Source: Rhizobium sp. 18065
GTDB lineage: Bacteria; Pseudomonadota; Alphaproteobacteria; Rhizobiales; Rhizobiaceae
Direction: 5' to 3'
DNA length: 64,000 nt
NCBI RefSeq assembly: GCF_902706095.1
Contig: NZ_CACSJP010000015.1
Location: 20,079 to 84,078 of the forward strand
The position numbers and the translations under genes are program-made. Below the pieces are notes generated by a model that saw nothing but the letters and a program-made list of their open reading frames with translations, had not been told where the DNA came from and ran no database searches. Position 1 is the stretch's first letter, and the number at the start of each line of letters is the position of its first letter. This document shows, in pieces, positions 23,936 through 32,769 of the stretch.

Positions 23936-25489
23936 ATGAGCGATCCGTATTACATCACTACCGCCATTTCCTATCCGAACGGCAAGCCGCATATCGGCCA
24001 TGCCTATGAGCTGATCGCCACCGATGCCATGGCGCGGTTCCAGCGGCTCGACGGACGGGATGTGTTCTTCCTGACCGGCACGGACGAACATGGCCAGAAG
24101 ATGCAGCAGACGGCGCGCAACGAAGGCATTTCGCCGGAAGAGCTGGCCGAGCGCAATTCGAACGAATTCCGCGCCATGGGCAAGCTGCTGAACGCGTCGA
24201 ACGACGACTTCATCCGCACCACCGAGCAGCGCCACCACCAGACAGTACAGGAAGTCTGGCGGCGGATGGAGAAGAACGGCGACATCTACAAGGGCGGCTA
24301 TGCCGGCTGGTATTCGGTGCGCGACGAGGCTTATTACCAGGAAGACGAGACGGAACTGCGCGCCGATGGCGTTCGCTACGGGCCGCAGGGCACGCCGGTC
24401 GAATGGGTCGAGGAGGAGAGCTACTTCTTCAAGCTGTCGGCCTATGAAGACAAGCTGCTGAAGCTTTATGAGGACCAGCCGGATTTCATCGGCCCGAACG
24501 AGCGGCGCAACGAGGTGATGTCCTTCGTCAAGTCCGGCCTGAAGGACCTGTCGATCTCGCGCACGACGTTTGACTGGGGCATCAAGGTGCCCGGCGACGA
24601 CAAGCATGTGATGTATGTCTGGGTCGACGCGCTGACCAACTACATCACCGCGACGGGTTATGTCGAAGACCAGAACGGCCCGCGCGCCAAGTATTGGCCG
24701 GCGGACGTGCATATCATCGGCAAGGACATCATCCGTTTCCACGCCGTCTACTGGCCGGCCTTCCTGATGTCGGCTGGCCTGCCCTTGCCGAAGCGCGTCT
24801 ACGCGCATGGCTTCCTGCTCAACAAGGGCGAGAAGATGTCGAAATCGCTCGGTAACGTCGTCGATCCGGTCAATCTGGTCAATCATTTCGGTCTCGACCA
24901 GGTGCGCTATTTCTTCATGCGCGAGGTGTCGTTCGGCCAGGACGGCAGCTATTCGGAAGAGGGGATCGCCACCCGGATCAATGCCGATCTCGCCAATGGT
25001 ATCGGCAATCTCGCCAGCCGTTCGCTGTCGATGATCGTGAAGAATTGCGACGCGCGCATCCCGACGCCAGGTCCTCTGACCGAGGCGGATGAGGCGATCC
25101 TGAAGATTGCCGACGATGCCATCACCATCTGCCGTGAGGAGATGGACAAGCAGCAGGTCCACAAGGCGGTTGCCGCGATCATCAACATCGTCAACGAGGC
25201 CGACCGCTATTTCGCGGCCCAGGCGCCGTGGGTGCTGAAGAAGACCGACGAAGCGCGCATGGGCACCGTGCTCTATGTCACAGCCGACGTGGTGCGCCAG
25301 ATCGCCATCCTGTTTCAGCCGATCATGCCGGCTTCATCGGCAAAGCTGCTCGATCTGGTGGCTGTCGCGGCCGAAGACCGGGTGTTTTCCAAGCTCGGCG
25401 CCGCCGGCCGTCTGACGCCCGGTACCGTGCTCGAAGCCCCATCGCCGGTGTTTCCGCGCTATGTCGCGCCGGAAGCGGACAAGGCCTGA
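23936..25489 (+). CDS. metG: Methionyl-tRNA synthetase
   Basis: A 517-residue class Ia synthetase starting MSDPYYITTAISYPNGKPHIGHAYE, with the HIGH motif in PHIGH and KMSKS in GEKMSKSLGN. The connective peptide lacks zinc-binding cysteine pairs (GWYSVRDEAYYQEDET), and there is no C-terminal tRNA-binding domain; this short zinc-less form is the usual one in alphaproteobacteria. The ATG at 23936 is preferred to an upstream ATG at 23861 because similarity begins there. It probably forms a unit with tatD, which starts five bases after its stop. Confidence 0.95.
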   Translation: MSDPYYITTAISYPNGKPHIGHAYELIATDAMARFQRLDGRDVFFLTGTDEHGQKMQQTARNEGISPEELAERNSNEFRAMGKLLNASNDDFIRTTEQRHHQTVQEVWRRMEKNGDIYKGGYAGWYSVRDEAYYQEDETELRADGVRYGPQGTPVEWVEEESYFFKLSAYEDKLLKLYEDQPDFIGPNERRNEVMSFVKSGLKDLSISRTTFDWGIKVPGDDKHVMYVWVDALTNYITATGYVEDQNGPRAKYWPADVHIIGKDIIRFHAVYWPAFLMSAGLPLPKRVYAHGFLLNKGEKMSKSLGNVVDPVNLVNHFGLDQVRYFFMREVSFGQDGSYSEEGIATRINADLANGIGNLASRSLSMIVKNCDARIPTPGPLTEADEAILKIADDAITICREEMDKQQVHKAVAAIINIVNEADRYFAAQAPWVLKKTDEARMGTVLYVTADVVRQIAILFQPIMPASSAKLLDLVAVAAEDRVFSKLGAAGRLTPGTVLEAPSPVFPRYVAPEADKA

Positions 25490-25493
25490 GCGC

Positions 25494-26279
25494 ATGCTGA
25501 TCGATACGCATTGCCACCTCGACTTTGCCGATTTCGACGCCGAGCGCGACGAACTGGTGACGCGCGCGCATCAGGCGGGCGTCAAACAGATGGTGACGAT
25601 CTCGACCCGGGTGAAGAAGCTCGAGACCTTGCTCACGCTGACCGAGCGTTACCCCAGCGTATTCTGCTCTGTCGGCACGCATCCGAACAATGCCGGTGAC
25701 GAGCTCGACGTGTCTGCGGACGAACTGGTGCGGCTGGCGCAAGCGCATGACAAGATCGTTGCGATCGGCGAGGCGGGTCTCGACTATTTCTATGATACGC
25801 AGACGCCGGAAGACCAGAAGACCGGCTTCCTGCGCCATATCGAGGCGGCTCGGCGTACGCAGTTGCCGCTGGTGATCCACAGCCGCAGCGCCGACGAAGA
25901 CATGGCGGCGATCCTGACGGACGAAACAGGGAAGGGCACCTTCCCGTTCATCCTGCACTGCTTTTCGGCCGGACAGGCGCTCGCCGACACCGGCGTTGCG
26001 CTTGGCGGCTATGTCTCTTTTTCTGGCATCGTGACGTTTCCGAAGTCGCAGGAACTGCGCGACATCGCCAAAAGCGTGCCGATGGACCGGCTGCTGGTCG
26101 AGACGGACGCGCCGTATCTGGCGCCGAAACGCTGGCGCGGCAAGCGCAACGAGCCATCCTATGTGATCAACACGGCCGAGGTGCTGGCGGAGGTCAAGGG
26201 CGTCTCCTATGCCGAAATGGCCGATGTCACCACCGCCAACGCGCTGCGCTGCTTTTCGAAAATGCCGAGGCTTGCATGA
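25494..26279 (+). CDS. tatD: TatD-family DNase/hydrolase
   Basis: A 261-residue TIM-barrel metal hydrolase beginning MLIDTHCHLDFADF (metal-binding HCHLD), with IGEAGLDYFYD, HSRSAD, HCFSA and ETDAPYLAPK further along, the full set of TatD metal and active-site motifs. TatD proteins act as 3'-5' exonucleases in DNA repair or quality control. The place between metG and the MBL hydrolase is a conserved alphaproteobacterial arrangement. Its stop overlaps the next ATG. Confidence 0.92.
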   Translation: MLIDTHCHLDFADFDAERDELVTRAHQAGVKQMVTISTRVKKLETLLTLTERYPSVFCSVGTHPNNAGDELDVSADELVRLAQAHDKIVAIGEAGLDYFYDTQTPEDQKTGFLRHIEAARRTQLPLVIHSRSADEDMAAILTDETGKGTFPFILHCFSAGQALADTGVALGGYVSFSGIVTFPKSQELRDIAKSVPMDRLLVETDAPYLAPKRWRGKRNEPSYVINTAEVLAEVKGVSYAEMADVTTANALRCFSKMPRLA

Positions 26280-27103
26280 GTTTTCGTCGCCGGTTCACGC
26301 TTCTCGGCTGCTCATCGTCGCCCGGCGTGCCGCGGATCAACGGCGATTGGGGCGACTGTGACCCGAGCGAGCCAAAAAACCGGCGCACACGCGCGTCCTT
26401 CCTGATCGAGCAGATCGGCCCGGATGGCGGCACGACGACCGTGGTGGTGGATACCGGTCCTGACTTTCGCGAACAGATGATCCGCGCCAGGGTCGAGCGG
26501 ATCGATGCGGTGATCTATACCCATGCCCATGCCGATCACCTGCATGGCATCGACGACCTGCGCGGCTATTTCCACATCCAGCACCATCGCATTCCGATCT
26601 ATGCCGATGCCTTCACCATGGAGCGCATCGCGATGGGCTTCGGCTATTGCCTGGAGACGCCGCCCGGCAGCAACTATCCGCCGATCGTCGTGCCACGGAT
26701 CCTGACCGACCTCGACGTGCCGCTCGAGATTTCCGGCGCCGGCGGCACGATCTCGCTGATGCCACTGGTGCAGCAGCATGGCGATATCACGTCGCTCGGC
26801 CTCAGGATCGGCAATGTGGCCTATTGCTGCGACATCAGCGATTTTCCGATGGCGACCGTCGACAAGCTTTCAGGGCTGGACGTGCTGTTCATCGACGCTC
26901 TGCAGTATCGGCCGCATCCGAGCCATCTGTCGCTTGGCGAAGCGCTGGCCTGGATCGAGCGGCTGAAACCCGGCCGGGCGATCCTTACGCATATGCATAT
27001 CCCGCTGGACTACCAGACCGTGATGGCCGAAACGCCGGCGCATGTTGAGCCAGGTTACGACCAGTTTTCGTTTGAAATTCAGCTGGATGGGCCAGAGGCC
27101 TGA
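26276..27103 (+). CDS. Metallo-beta-lactamase-fold hydrolase, PhnP-like
   Basis: A 275-residue protein with the MBL metal motif HAHADHLHGIDDLR, a second histidine in QQHGD, and THMHIPLDYQ near the C-terminus. The start (FTLLGCSSSPGVPRINGDWGDCDPSEPKNRRTR) is that of the PhnP/cyclic-phosphodiesterase branch. PhnP itself opens phosphoribosyl 1,2-cyclic phosphate, but no phn genes are nearby and the actual substrate of this chromosomal form next to tatD is not established. Overlaps tatD by four bases. Confidence 0.85.
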   Translation: MSFRRRFTLLGCSSSPGVPRINGDWGDCDPSEPKNRRTRASFLIEQIGPDGGTTTVVVDTGPDFREQMIRARVERIDAVIYTHAHADHLHGIDDLRGYFHIQHHRIPIYADAFTMERIAMGFGYCLETPPGSNYPPIVVPRILTDLDVPLEISGAGGTISLMPLVQQHGDITSLGLRIGNVAYCCDISDFPMATVDKLSGLDVLFIDALQYRPHPSHLSLGEALAWIERLKPGRAILTHMHIPLDYQTVMAETPAHVEPGYDQFSFEIQLDGPEA

Positions 27104-27562
27104 CATATTCATTGAGATAGTGTCTGATACAGGCAGCCGGGTGGATCGGCTCTGTATATATCGATTAGTTCCATAATCTATCTTATGCGATTTCTGCATG
27201 TAACATGTGCACCCGTGATCTCCAGCATCGTGAAGCCATTGAAGCCTCTTGCAGCTTGGCTTGGCGCACGGCCATGGGCTTGGGCTTGAGGCAAAATGTC
27301 AGCGAAAACCGCACCACCCCTGAGGTGATTTCGAGGTATCGGCGAGATATCGGCAAGGGTCGGATGCGCCGTTTCGGTCCAGGATGCCTGTCGGTGTTCA
27401 TGGATTTTTTGCCATGTCGCATTGGTAACGTGATGGCACCCCTCTCAATCCAGGGATGTATTTCAGCCTGATCTGCGCTAGGTTCGAGTGCGTGCATTTG
27501 AGCCCGGCAGACTTCGGGACGAGTCCGGTTCAAATCGAGCACCGAAGCAGAGGTCGCTAGCA
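27104..27562. other. Intergenic region, no gene supported
   Basis: The 459 bases between the MBL hydrolase and the decarboxylase hold no convincing gene; an 88-codon open frame lacks coding character and ribosome binding site. A partial inverted repeat (ATTTGAGCCCGG at about 27505 with CCGGTTCAAAT at about 27529) is the only visible structure. The base composition is less GC-rich than its surroundings. Confidence 0.5.
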
Positions 27563-28939
27563 ATGTCGCAAGTCATGGATGATCGACAGCACTTGGTGAA
27601 GGCGCGGCCTGGCGGTTGGTTGCCGGACGACGCATCGGTTGTTGCCGGATGGATCGGCCGGCTCAAGGCGATGGCCCGCGAACGCGCGCTGCCGATCGTG
27701 CCGCCGATCGCCGATTTCCGCGATATGGTCTACAACGATCCCGGTCTCTACAGCCAGGCGGACCGGATGTTTGCCGATGCCTATGCCAAGGCGCCGACCA
27801 CGCCGCTCGGGCAACCATCGCTGCAGAGCTTCGAAGAATTCATCGATCTGCTCAATCTGATCATGCAGATGGCGCCCGAAGCCTATCAGGATGTCAGCAC
27901 CCAGCAGCCAGCCGGGCTGATCGGCTTTCCGATCAACGCCTTGCTGGACTGGCCGATGGCAACCGAGGCCGGCTACAATTTCTTTTCCAATGCGCTGGTC
28001 AACCAGCAATTCAAGAAGATCCTCGCCTACTGGGCTGAGTTTCTGACCTCGGAAGCCTCCCGCTATGTTCTGACCCAAGCCGCTGCGCCGATCAGTCCGG
28101 AGACTGTCGCCGTGCCCTGGCTTGGTGCCGACGCCCAGAAGGAAATGACCGCGGTTGCGACGCATGCGCTCGGCTACGGGACAAATCCGACACCTTCCGC
28201 TTTCGAACAGATCTTCAACTGCAATCCCGGCGCGCCCTATTACGGCTTTGCCTCCTGGGATGATTTCTTCACCCGCACATTCCGGTCAGGTGTCAGGCCC
28301 GTCAGTTTTCCGCAGGATGACAGCGTTGTCATCAATGCCTGCGAATCCGCCCCGCTGCAGGTGGTCAACAATGTGTCGGCGAGCAACCGCTTCTGGATGA
28401 AGGGACAGCCCTACTCGCTCGAAGACATGCTGGCATTCGACGCGCTTGCCCCGCAATTCATCGGCGGAACGGTGTATCAGGCGTTTCTCAGTGCCTTGAG
28501 CTATCACCGCTGGCACAGCCCGGTCAGCGGCAAGATCGTCAAGGCCTATGTGTCGAACGGCACCTACTATCTGGAAAATCTGCACGAAGGTTTTGCCAAT
28601 CCCGGCGGCGCAGATCCCAGCGCACCGAACGATTCACAACCATTTCTCACGGCCGTTGCCACGCGCGGCATCATCTTCATCCAGGCGGACCATCCGGCGA
28701 TCGGGCTGATGGCGGTCGTTCCGGTCGGCATGGCGGAAGTCTCCAGTTGCGACATCACCGTGAAGCCCGGCGACCACGTCAACAAGGGCGATCAGCTCGG
28801 CATGTTCCATTTCGGCGGATCAACCCATTGCCTGGTGTTCCGGCCGGGCGTCAATCTGAAATTCAATTTTTATGGGCAGGCGCCGGGTCTCGACGCGATC
28901 AATATGCGCGTCAACACCGCGATTGCGGCGGTTGTCTGA
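27563..28939 (+). CDS. Phosphatidylserine decarboxylase-related enzyme (PsiD-like subgroup)
   Basis: A 458-residue protein starting at the ATG at 27563. The first 190 residues match the PSD-associated N-terminal domain found in non-canonical members, including the fungal tryptophan decarboxylase PsiD. The C-terminal half is the PSD domain, ending KPGDHVNKGDQLGMFHFGGSTHCLVF: the GGST site at 418-421 would self-cleave at Ser420 to give the pyruvoyl group. There is no membrane anchor, whereas true phosphatidylserine decarboxylases are membrane-associated and much shorter (about 230-300). The substrate is therefore probably a soluble amino acid rather than phosphatidylserine; this is inference. 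It stands alone, without cotranscribed genes. Confidence 0.8.
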   Translation: MSQVMDDRQHLVKARPGGWLPDDASVVAGWIGRLKAMARERALPIVPPIADFRDMVYNDPGLYSQADRMFADAYAKAPTTPLGQPSLQSFEEFIDLLNLIMQMAPEAYQDVSTQQPAGLIGFPINALLDWPMATEAGYNFFSNALVNQQFKKILAYWAEFLTSEASRYVLTQAAAPISPETVAVPWLGADAQKEMTAVATHALGYGTNPTPSAFEQIFNCNPGAPYYGFASWDDFFTRTFRSGVRPVSFPQDDSVVINACESAPLQVVNNVSASNRFWMKGQPYSLEDMLAFDALAPQFIGGTVYQAFLSALSYHRWHSPVSGKIVKAYVSNGTYYLENLHEGFANPGGADPSAPNDSQPFLTAVATRGIIFIQADHPAIGLMAVVPVGMAEVSSCDITVKPGDHVNKGDQLGMFHFGGSTHCLVFRPGVNLKFNFYGQAPGLDAINMRVNTAIAAVV

Positions 28940-29298
28940 GACTGTCAACGTGCCGGTGGCAAATCGTCGGCGCCCTCGCCCCTTGCCCGTTCCCTTGCCT
29001 GTTCCCTTGCCCGCTCCCTTGCACTGACCTCTTGACCTTGACCCGAATGCCGATCTTGCGGCTGGGGGCCGCGGGCTTGCGCCTGTTATCCAATCTCCTG
29101 CGGCATCCAGCGGCCTTGTGCAATTTCAACACGATATGCGGCTTTGTCACCGCCTGAGAGCGGGCCAGCGCACGTCTATGGAGTTTGCGGCCCGGTCACG
29201 AAGGCGCGACCGGATGACGAATAAATGACAAAGGTCTTTTCGAACTGGAAAATCGCACTATCCTCTATATTCGCGGCGACTGAAAAAGGGGAAACACG
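28940..29298. other. Intergenic region with tandem repeat and promoter of the DUF4864 gene
   Basis: These 359 bases carry the 12-base tandem repeat at 28980-29026 and otherwise no gene. The last 80 bases are AT-richer and presumably contain the promoter of the exported protein gene that follows; an AAAGGGGAAACACG ribosome binding site precedes its ATG. Confidence 0.5.
28980..29026. repeat. 12-base tandem repeat, about four copies
   Basis: Units CCCTTGCCCGTT, CCCTTGCCTGTT, CCCTTGCCCGCT and a truncated CCCTTGCACTG follow each other without gaps. Likely slippage-prone and noncoding. Confidence 0.75.
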
Positions 29299-29739
29299 AT
29301 GTGCAGTCGATTTGCAGTGGCCCTTGTTGTTTTGGCGGGGCTTTTTCCTGGGCTGGCTTTGGCCGATGATCCGACGGCTACCGACCCAGCCAAGCAGGCG
29401 CGAGAGGTGATCACCCAACAGATCACCGCATTTCTCAACAATGATATCCCGGCGGCCTATTCCTTCGCGTCACCGGAAATCAAATCGGCATTTCCCAATG
29501 CCGAGCGGTTTTTCGAGATGGTGAAGAAGAGTTACGAGCCGGTCTACCGGCCCGGAAACTTCGCCTTCGGTCGCAACCAGATGTCGCCGGATGGTACAGT
29601 GGCTTTCCAGGAAGTGCTGATTTCGGCGCCCGACGGCAAGGACTGGGCGGTGTTCTACGAACTCAAACGCCAGCGTGGCGGCAATTTCGCCATCAACGGC
29701 GTGCGCATGATGCGCGAGACCAATAGCCAGGGAATTTAA
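29299..29739 (+). CDS. Exported DUF4864 protein
   Basis: A 146-residue protein with a signal peptide (about 1-22, ending ALA-DD). The mature part fits DUF4864: AREVITQQITAFLNNDIPAAYSFASPEIKSAFPNAERFFEMVKKSYEPVYRP, then a beta-rich half. The fold resembles small NTF2-like periplasmic proteins. The function of the family is unknown. It is convergent with tgt across a hairpin. Confidence 0.8.
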   Translation: MCSRFAVALVVLAGLFPGLALADDPTATDPAKQAREVITQQITAFLNNDIPAAYSFASPEIKSAFPNAERFFEMVKKSYEPVYRPGNFAFGRNQMSPDGTVAFQEVLISAPDGKDWAVFYELKRQRGGNFAINGVRMMRETNSQGI

Positions 29740-29774
29740 GTCCGCAGACTGTTCTCAGGCGGTCGCAAAGCCAA

Positions 29775-29803
29775 CGGGCAGAGGTTGCCCCCTGCCCGGT
29801 TTT
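29775..29803. terminator. Hairpin between convergent DUF4864 gene and tgt
   Basis: CGGGCAG (29775-29781) pairs with CTGCCCG (29792-29798) and is followed on the plus strand by GTTTT. It can end the DUF4864 transcript and perhaps also that of tgt. Confidence 0.55.
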
Positions 29804-29830
29804 CACTGTTTCCTGATGCGCATCGGGGCG

Positions 29831-30997
29831 TCACAGCTTGTCGATGTCACCGCGGTTCCACATCTCGATGGTTTCGGCCTTGAAATCCTCGAAGCGGTTC
29901 TCGGCGATTGCCTTGCGGATGCCCTGCATCAGTTCCTGATAGTAGGACAGGTTGTTCCACGACAGCAGCATGCCGCCGAGCGCTTCATTCGAGCGCACGA
30001 GATGGTGCAGATAGGCGCGCGAATAGTCGCGGGCCGCCGGGCAGGACGACTGGTCGTCGAGCGGGCGGATGTCCTCGGCATGGCGGGCATTGCGGATATT
30101 GACCTTGCCTCGGCGGGTAAATGCCAGACCGTGGCGGCCGGAACGGGTCGGCATGACGCAATCGAACATGTCGATGCCTTCGGCGACCGATTTCAGCATA
30201 TCGTCGGGCGTGCCGACGCCCATCAGGTAACGCGGCTTTTCGACCGGCAGGACCGGCAGCGTGATGCCGAGCATTTCGAGCATGACGGCTTGCGGTTCAC
30301 CGACGGCGAGACCGCCGATGGAATAGCCCTTCAGATCGAGCTGCTTCAAGCCTTCTGCCGAGCGGATGCGCAGCGCCGGCTGGTCGCCGCCCTGGACGAT
30401 GCCGAACATCGCCTTGCCGGGTTGCGTGCCGAAGGCGACGCGGCAGCGCTCGGCCCAGCGCAACGACAGTTCCATGGCGCGTTCGATCTCGCGCGGCTCA
30501 TTGGGAAGGGCGACGCATTCATCCAGCTGCATCTGGATGTCGCTGTCCAGCAGGCCCTGGATCTCGATCGAGCGCTCAGGCGACATATGGTGCAGGGAGC
30601 CGTCGACATGGCTCTTGAAGGTGACGCCCTGCTCGTCGAGCTTGCGCAGGCCCGACAGCGACATGACCTGGAAACCGCCGGAATCCGTCAGGATCGGGCC
30701 GGGCCAGCGGATCAGCTCGTGCAGACCGCCGAGACGGGCGACGCGTTCCGGGCCGGGACGCAGCATCAGGTGATAGGTATTGCCGAGGATGATGTCGGCG
30801 CCGCCCTCCTTGACCTGGTCGAGATACATGGCCTTGACCGTGCCGACGGTACCGACCGGCATGAAGGCGGGCGTGCGGATCGTGCCACGCGGCATGGTGA
30901 TCTCGCCGAGGCGGGCTTTGCCGCTGGTCGCCTTCAGGGTGAAGGTGAAGTTCTCGGATGTGGTTTCCGGGGTAGTTTCGGGTTTGATGTCGGACAT
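29831..30997 (-). CDS. tgt: Queuine tRNA-ribosyltransferase, apparently lacking the zinc site
   Basis: A 388-residue TGT that exchanges the wobble guanine of GUN-anticodon tRNAs for the queuosine precursor. The start is the ATG at 30997. Asp105 (TDSGGFQ) and the nucleophile Asp279 (MFDCVMPTR) are present, as are the MPVGTVGTVKAMY and GGLAVGEP segments. The zinc motif normally reads C-x-C-x2-C plus a His 26 residues on; here these positions are Ser317, Cys319, Ala322 and Asn348, so three of four ligands are replaced while the surrounding NYSRAYLHHL-type helix is kept (DYSRAYLHHL). The queA stop lies four bases upstream, so the two queuosine genes are cotranscribed. Confidence 0.93.
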   Translation of the reverse strand: MSDIKPETTPETTSENFTFTLKATSGKARLGEITMPRGTIRTPAFMPVGTVGTVKAMYLDQVKEGGADIILGNTYHLMLRPGPERVARLGGLHELIRWPGPILTDSGGFQVMSLSGLRKLDEQGVTFKSHVDGSLHHMSPERSIEIQGLLDSDIQMQLDECVALPNEPREIERAMELSLRWAERCRVAFGTQPGKAMFGIVQGGDQPALRIRSAEGLKQLDLKGYSIGGLAVGEPQAVMLEMLGITLPVLPVEKPRYLMGVGTPDDMLKSVAEGIDMFDCVMPTRSGRHGLAFTRRGKVNIRNARHAEDIRPLDDQSSCPAARDYSRAYLHHLVRSNEALGGMLLSWNNLSYYQELMQGIRKAIAENRFEDFKAETIEMWNRGDIDKL

Positions 30998-31001
30998 GGA
31001 A

Positions 31002-32093
31002 TTATCGATCTTTCCGGAACAGCAGGCTTGAATCGCCATAGGAATAGAAACGGTAGCCGGTCTCGATCGCATGGGCATAGGCTGCATGCATGGTCTCGAA
31101 GCCGGCAAAGGCCGAGACCAGCATGAACAGCGTCGATTTCGGCAGGTGAAAATTGGTCATCAGCATGTCGACTGCCTTGAAACGGTAGCCGGGCGTGATG
31201 AAGATATCGGTGGCGCCGGACCATGCGGTAATGTGACCGTCGTCACGCGCCGCACTCTCGATCAGGCGCAGCGAGGTCGTGCCGACGCAGACGATGCGGT
31301 TGCCGCGGGCGCGCACGGCGTTCAGGCCTGCGGCCGTCCCGGCCGAGACATGGCCGATCTCATGGTGCATCTTGTGGTCGGCGGTATCGTCCGCCTTGAC
31401 CGGCAGGAAGGTGCCGGCACCGACATGCAGGGTGACGAAATGGCGCTCGATGCCGGCTGCATCAAGCCTGGCAAACAGGTCGGGGGTAAAATGCAGACCG
31501 GCGGTCGGGGCGGCCACGGCCCCCTCCTCCCGCGCGTAGATGGTCTGGTAGTCTGTGCTGTCCTTTTCGTCTTCCGGCCGCTTGGCGGCGATGTAGGGCG
31601 GAAGCGGGATATGGCCGACGGTTGCGATCGCCTGGTCGAGATCGGGGCCGGAGAGGTCGAAGGCGAGATCGATCTCGCCCGCCTCGCCCTTTTCGGCAAC
31701 CGTAGCGTCGAGCACGCCGAGCAGGCAGGCAGCGCCCTCGCCCGTTTCGCCGAAACGGATGCGATCACCGACCTTGATGCGCTTGCCGGGCTTGGCAAAG
31801 GCCTTCCAGCGGCTGGCACCAACGCGCATATGCAGCGTGCAGGAGACGGCGATCTCCTCGGCACCTTCGCGGAAACGGACGCCTTCGAGCTGGGCCGGGA
31901 TGACCTTGGTGTCGTTGAAGACCAGTGCGTCGCCGGGCTGAAGGAAAGATGGCAGATCAAAGACATTGCGGTCTTCGAGCAATGGTTCGCCTTCCGGCCT
32001 GACGATCAGGAAACGGGCATGGTCGCGCGGGCTTGCAGGCCTCAGCGCGATGTTGTTGTCCGGCAGATCGAAGTCGAAGAGGTCAACACGCAT
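31002..32093 (-). CDS. queA: S-adenosylmethionine:tRNA ribosyltransferase-isomerase
   Basis: A 363-residue enzyme that transfers the ribosyl part of SAM to preQ1-tRNA to make epoxyqueuosine. It begins VDLFDFDLPDNNIALRPASPRDHARFL, the family start, and holds LVFNDTKVIPARL-type (LVFNDTKVIPAQL), VAAPTAGLHFT and FITPGYRFKAVDMLMTNFHLPKSTL signatures. First gene of the queA-tgt unit; a terminator separates it from the cyclophilin genes upstream. Confidence 0.95.
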   Translation of the reverse strand: MRVDLFDFDLPDNNIALRPASPRDHARFLIVRPEGEPLLEDRNVFDLPSFLQPGDALVFNDTKVIPAQLEGVRFREGAEEIAVSCTLHMRVGASRWKAFAKPGKRIKVGDRIRFGETGEGAACLLGVLDATVAEKGEAGEIDLAFDLSGPDLDQAIATVGHIPLPPYIAAKRPEDEKDSTDYQTIYAREEGAVAAPTAGLHFTPDLFARLDAAGIERHFVTLHVGAGTFLPVKADDTADHKMHHEIGHVSAGTAAGLNAVRARGNRIVCVGTTSLRLIESAARDDGHITAWSGATDIFITPGYRFKAVDMLMTNFHLPKSTLFMLVSAFAGFETMHAAYAHAIETGYRFYSYGDSSLLFRKDR

Positions 32094-32173
32094 ACTTGTC
32101 GGTCTATCTGTTTATCTCGGCAGGATCGGCACACGAACGACCACCCTGAATTGTCACACGCTTTAAAATGCGA

Positions 32174-32208
32174 AAACCCGCCCGGGCGCAAGGCGCCGAG
32201 GCGGGTTT
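32174..32208 (-). terminator. Intrinsic terminator after ppiB
   Basis: AAACCCGCC (32174-32182) pairs with GGCGGGTTT (32200-32208); read on the minus strand the stem is followed by TTTTCGCATTTT. It lies 16 bases past the cyclophilin stop and before queA. Confidence 0.75.
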
Positions 32209-32223
32209 CTGCGAGACGATGCC

Positions 32224-32733
32224 TCATGCGTCGGCAGCGACCTTCATCGAGATGATCGAGTCCGGATCGCGAACCGGCTCACCACGCTTGATGGTGTCGA
32301 TGACGTCCATGCCCTCGATGACCTGGCCCCATGCGGTGTACTGCTTGTTCAGCCACGGTGCATCGGTGAAGCAGATGAAGAACTGCGAGTTGGCCGAGTT
32401 CGGGTTCTGCGAACGGGCCATCGAGCAGGTGCCGCGGGTGTGGTTGGTGGCCGAGAATTCGGCCTTCAGGTCCGGCTTGGAAGAGCCGCCCATGCCGGCA
32501 CGACCCGGATTGAAGTCCGCGCCACCCTGCTTGCCGTACTGGACGTCGCCGGTCTGGGCCATGAAGTCCTCGATGACGCGGTGGAACACGACGCCGTCAT
32601 AGGCGCCTTCGCGCGACAGTTCCTTGATCCGGGCAACGTGGCCAGGAGCCAGGTCCGGGAACAGCGAGATCACGACCTTACCCTTGGTCGTTTCCATGAT
32701 GATGGTGTTTTCCGGATCCTTGATCTCGGCCAT
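32224..32733 (-). CDS. ppiB: Cytoplasmic peptidyl-prolyl cis-trans isomerase (cyclophilin B type)
   Basis: A 169-residue cyclophilin without signal peptide. Key elements: FHRVIEDFMAQTGDVQYG (catalytic Arg and the FMxQ pocket), FSATNHTRGTCSMARSQNPNSANSQFFICF, and a C-terminal WGQVIEGMDVID. It speeds prolyl isomerisation in protein folding. It follows the exported paralogue by 36 bases; the two probably form one operon. Confidence 0.93.
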   Translation of the reverse strand: MAEIKDPENTIIMETTKGKVVISLFPDLAPGHVARIKELSREGAYDGVVFHRVIEDFMAQTGDVQYGKQGGADFNPGRAGMGGSSKPDLKAEFSATNHTRGTCSMARSQNPNSANSQFFICFTDAPWLNKQYTAWGQVIEGMDVIDTIKRGEPVRDPDSIISMKVAADA

Positions 32734-32769
32734 ATTCTTTCTCCTTGGTGTGGGGCGATTGCCCGATTA

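Noticed and set aside
27205..27471. 88-codon plus-strand open frame in the gap before the decarboxylase gene
   Set aside because: No ribosome binding site, irregular codon use, no domain and no neighbour coupling.
27505..27545. tRNA-like fragment (GGTTCAAATC resembling a T-loop with a nearby inverted repeat)
   Set aside because: The arms do not pair as a T-stem and there is no acceptor, D-arm or anticodon arm.
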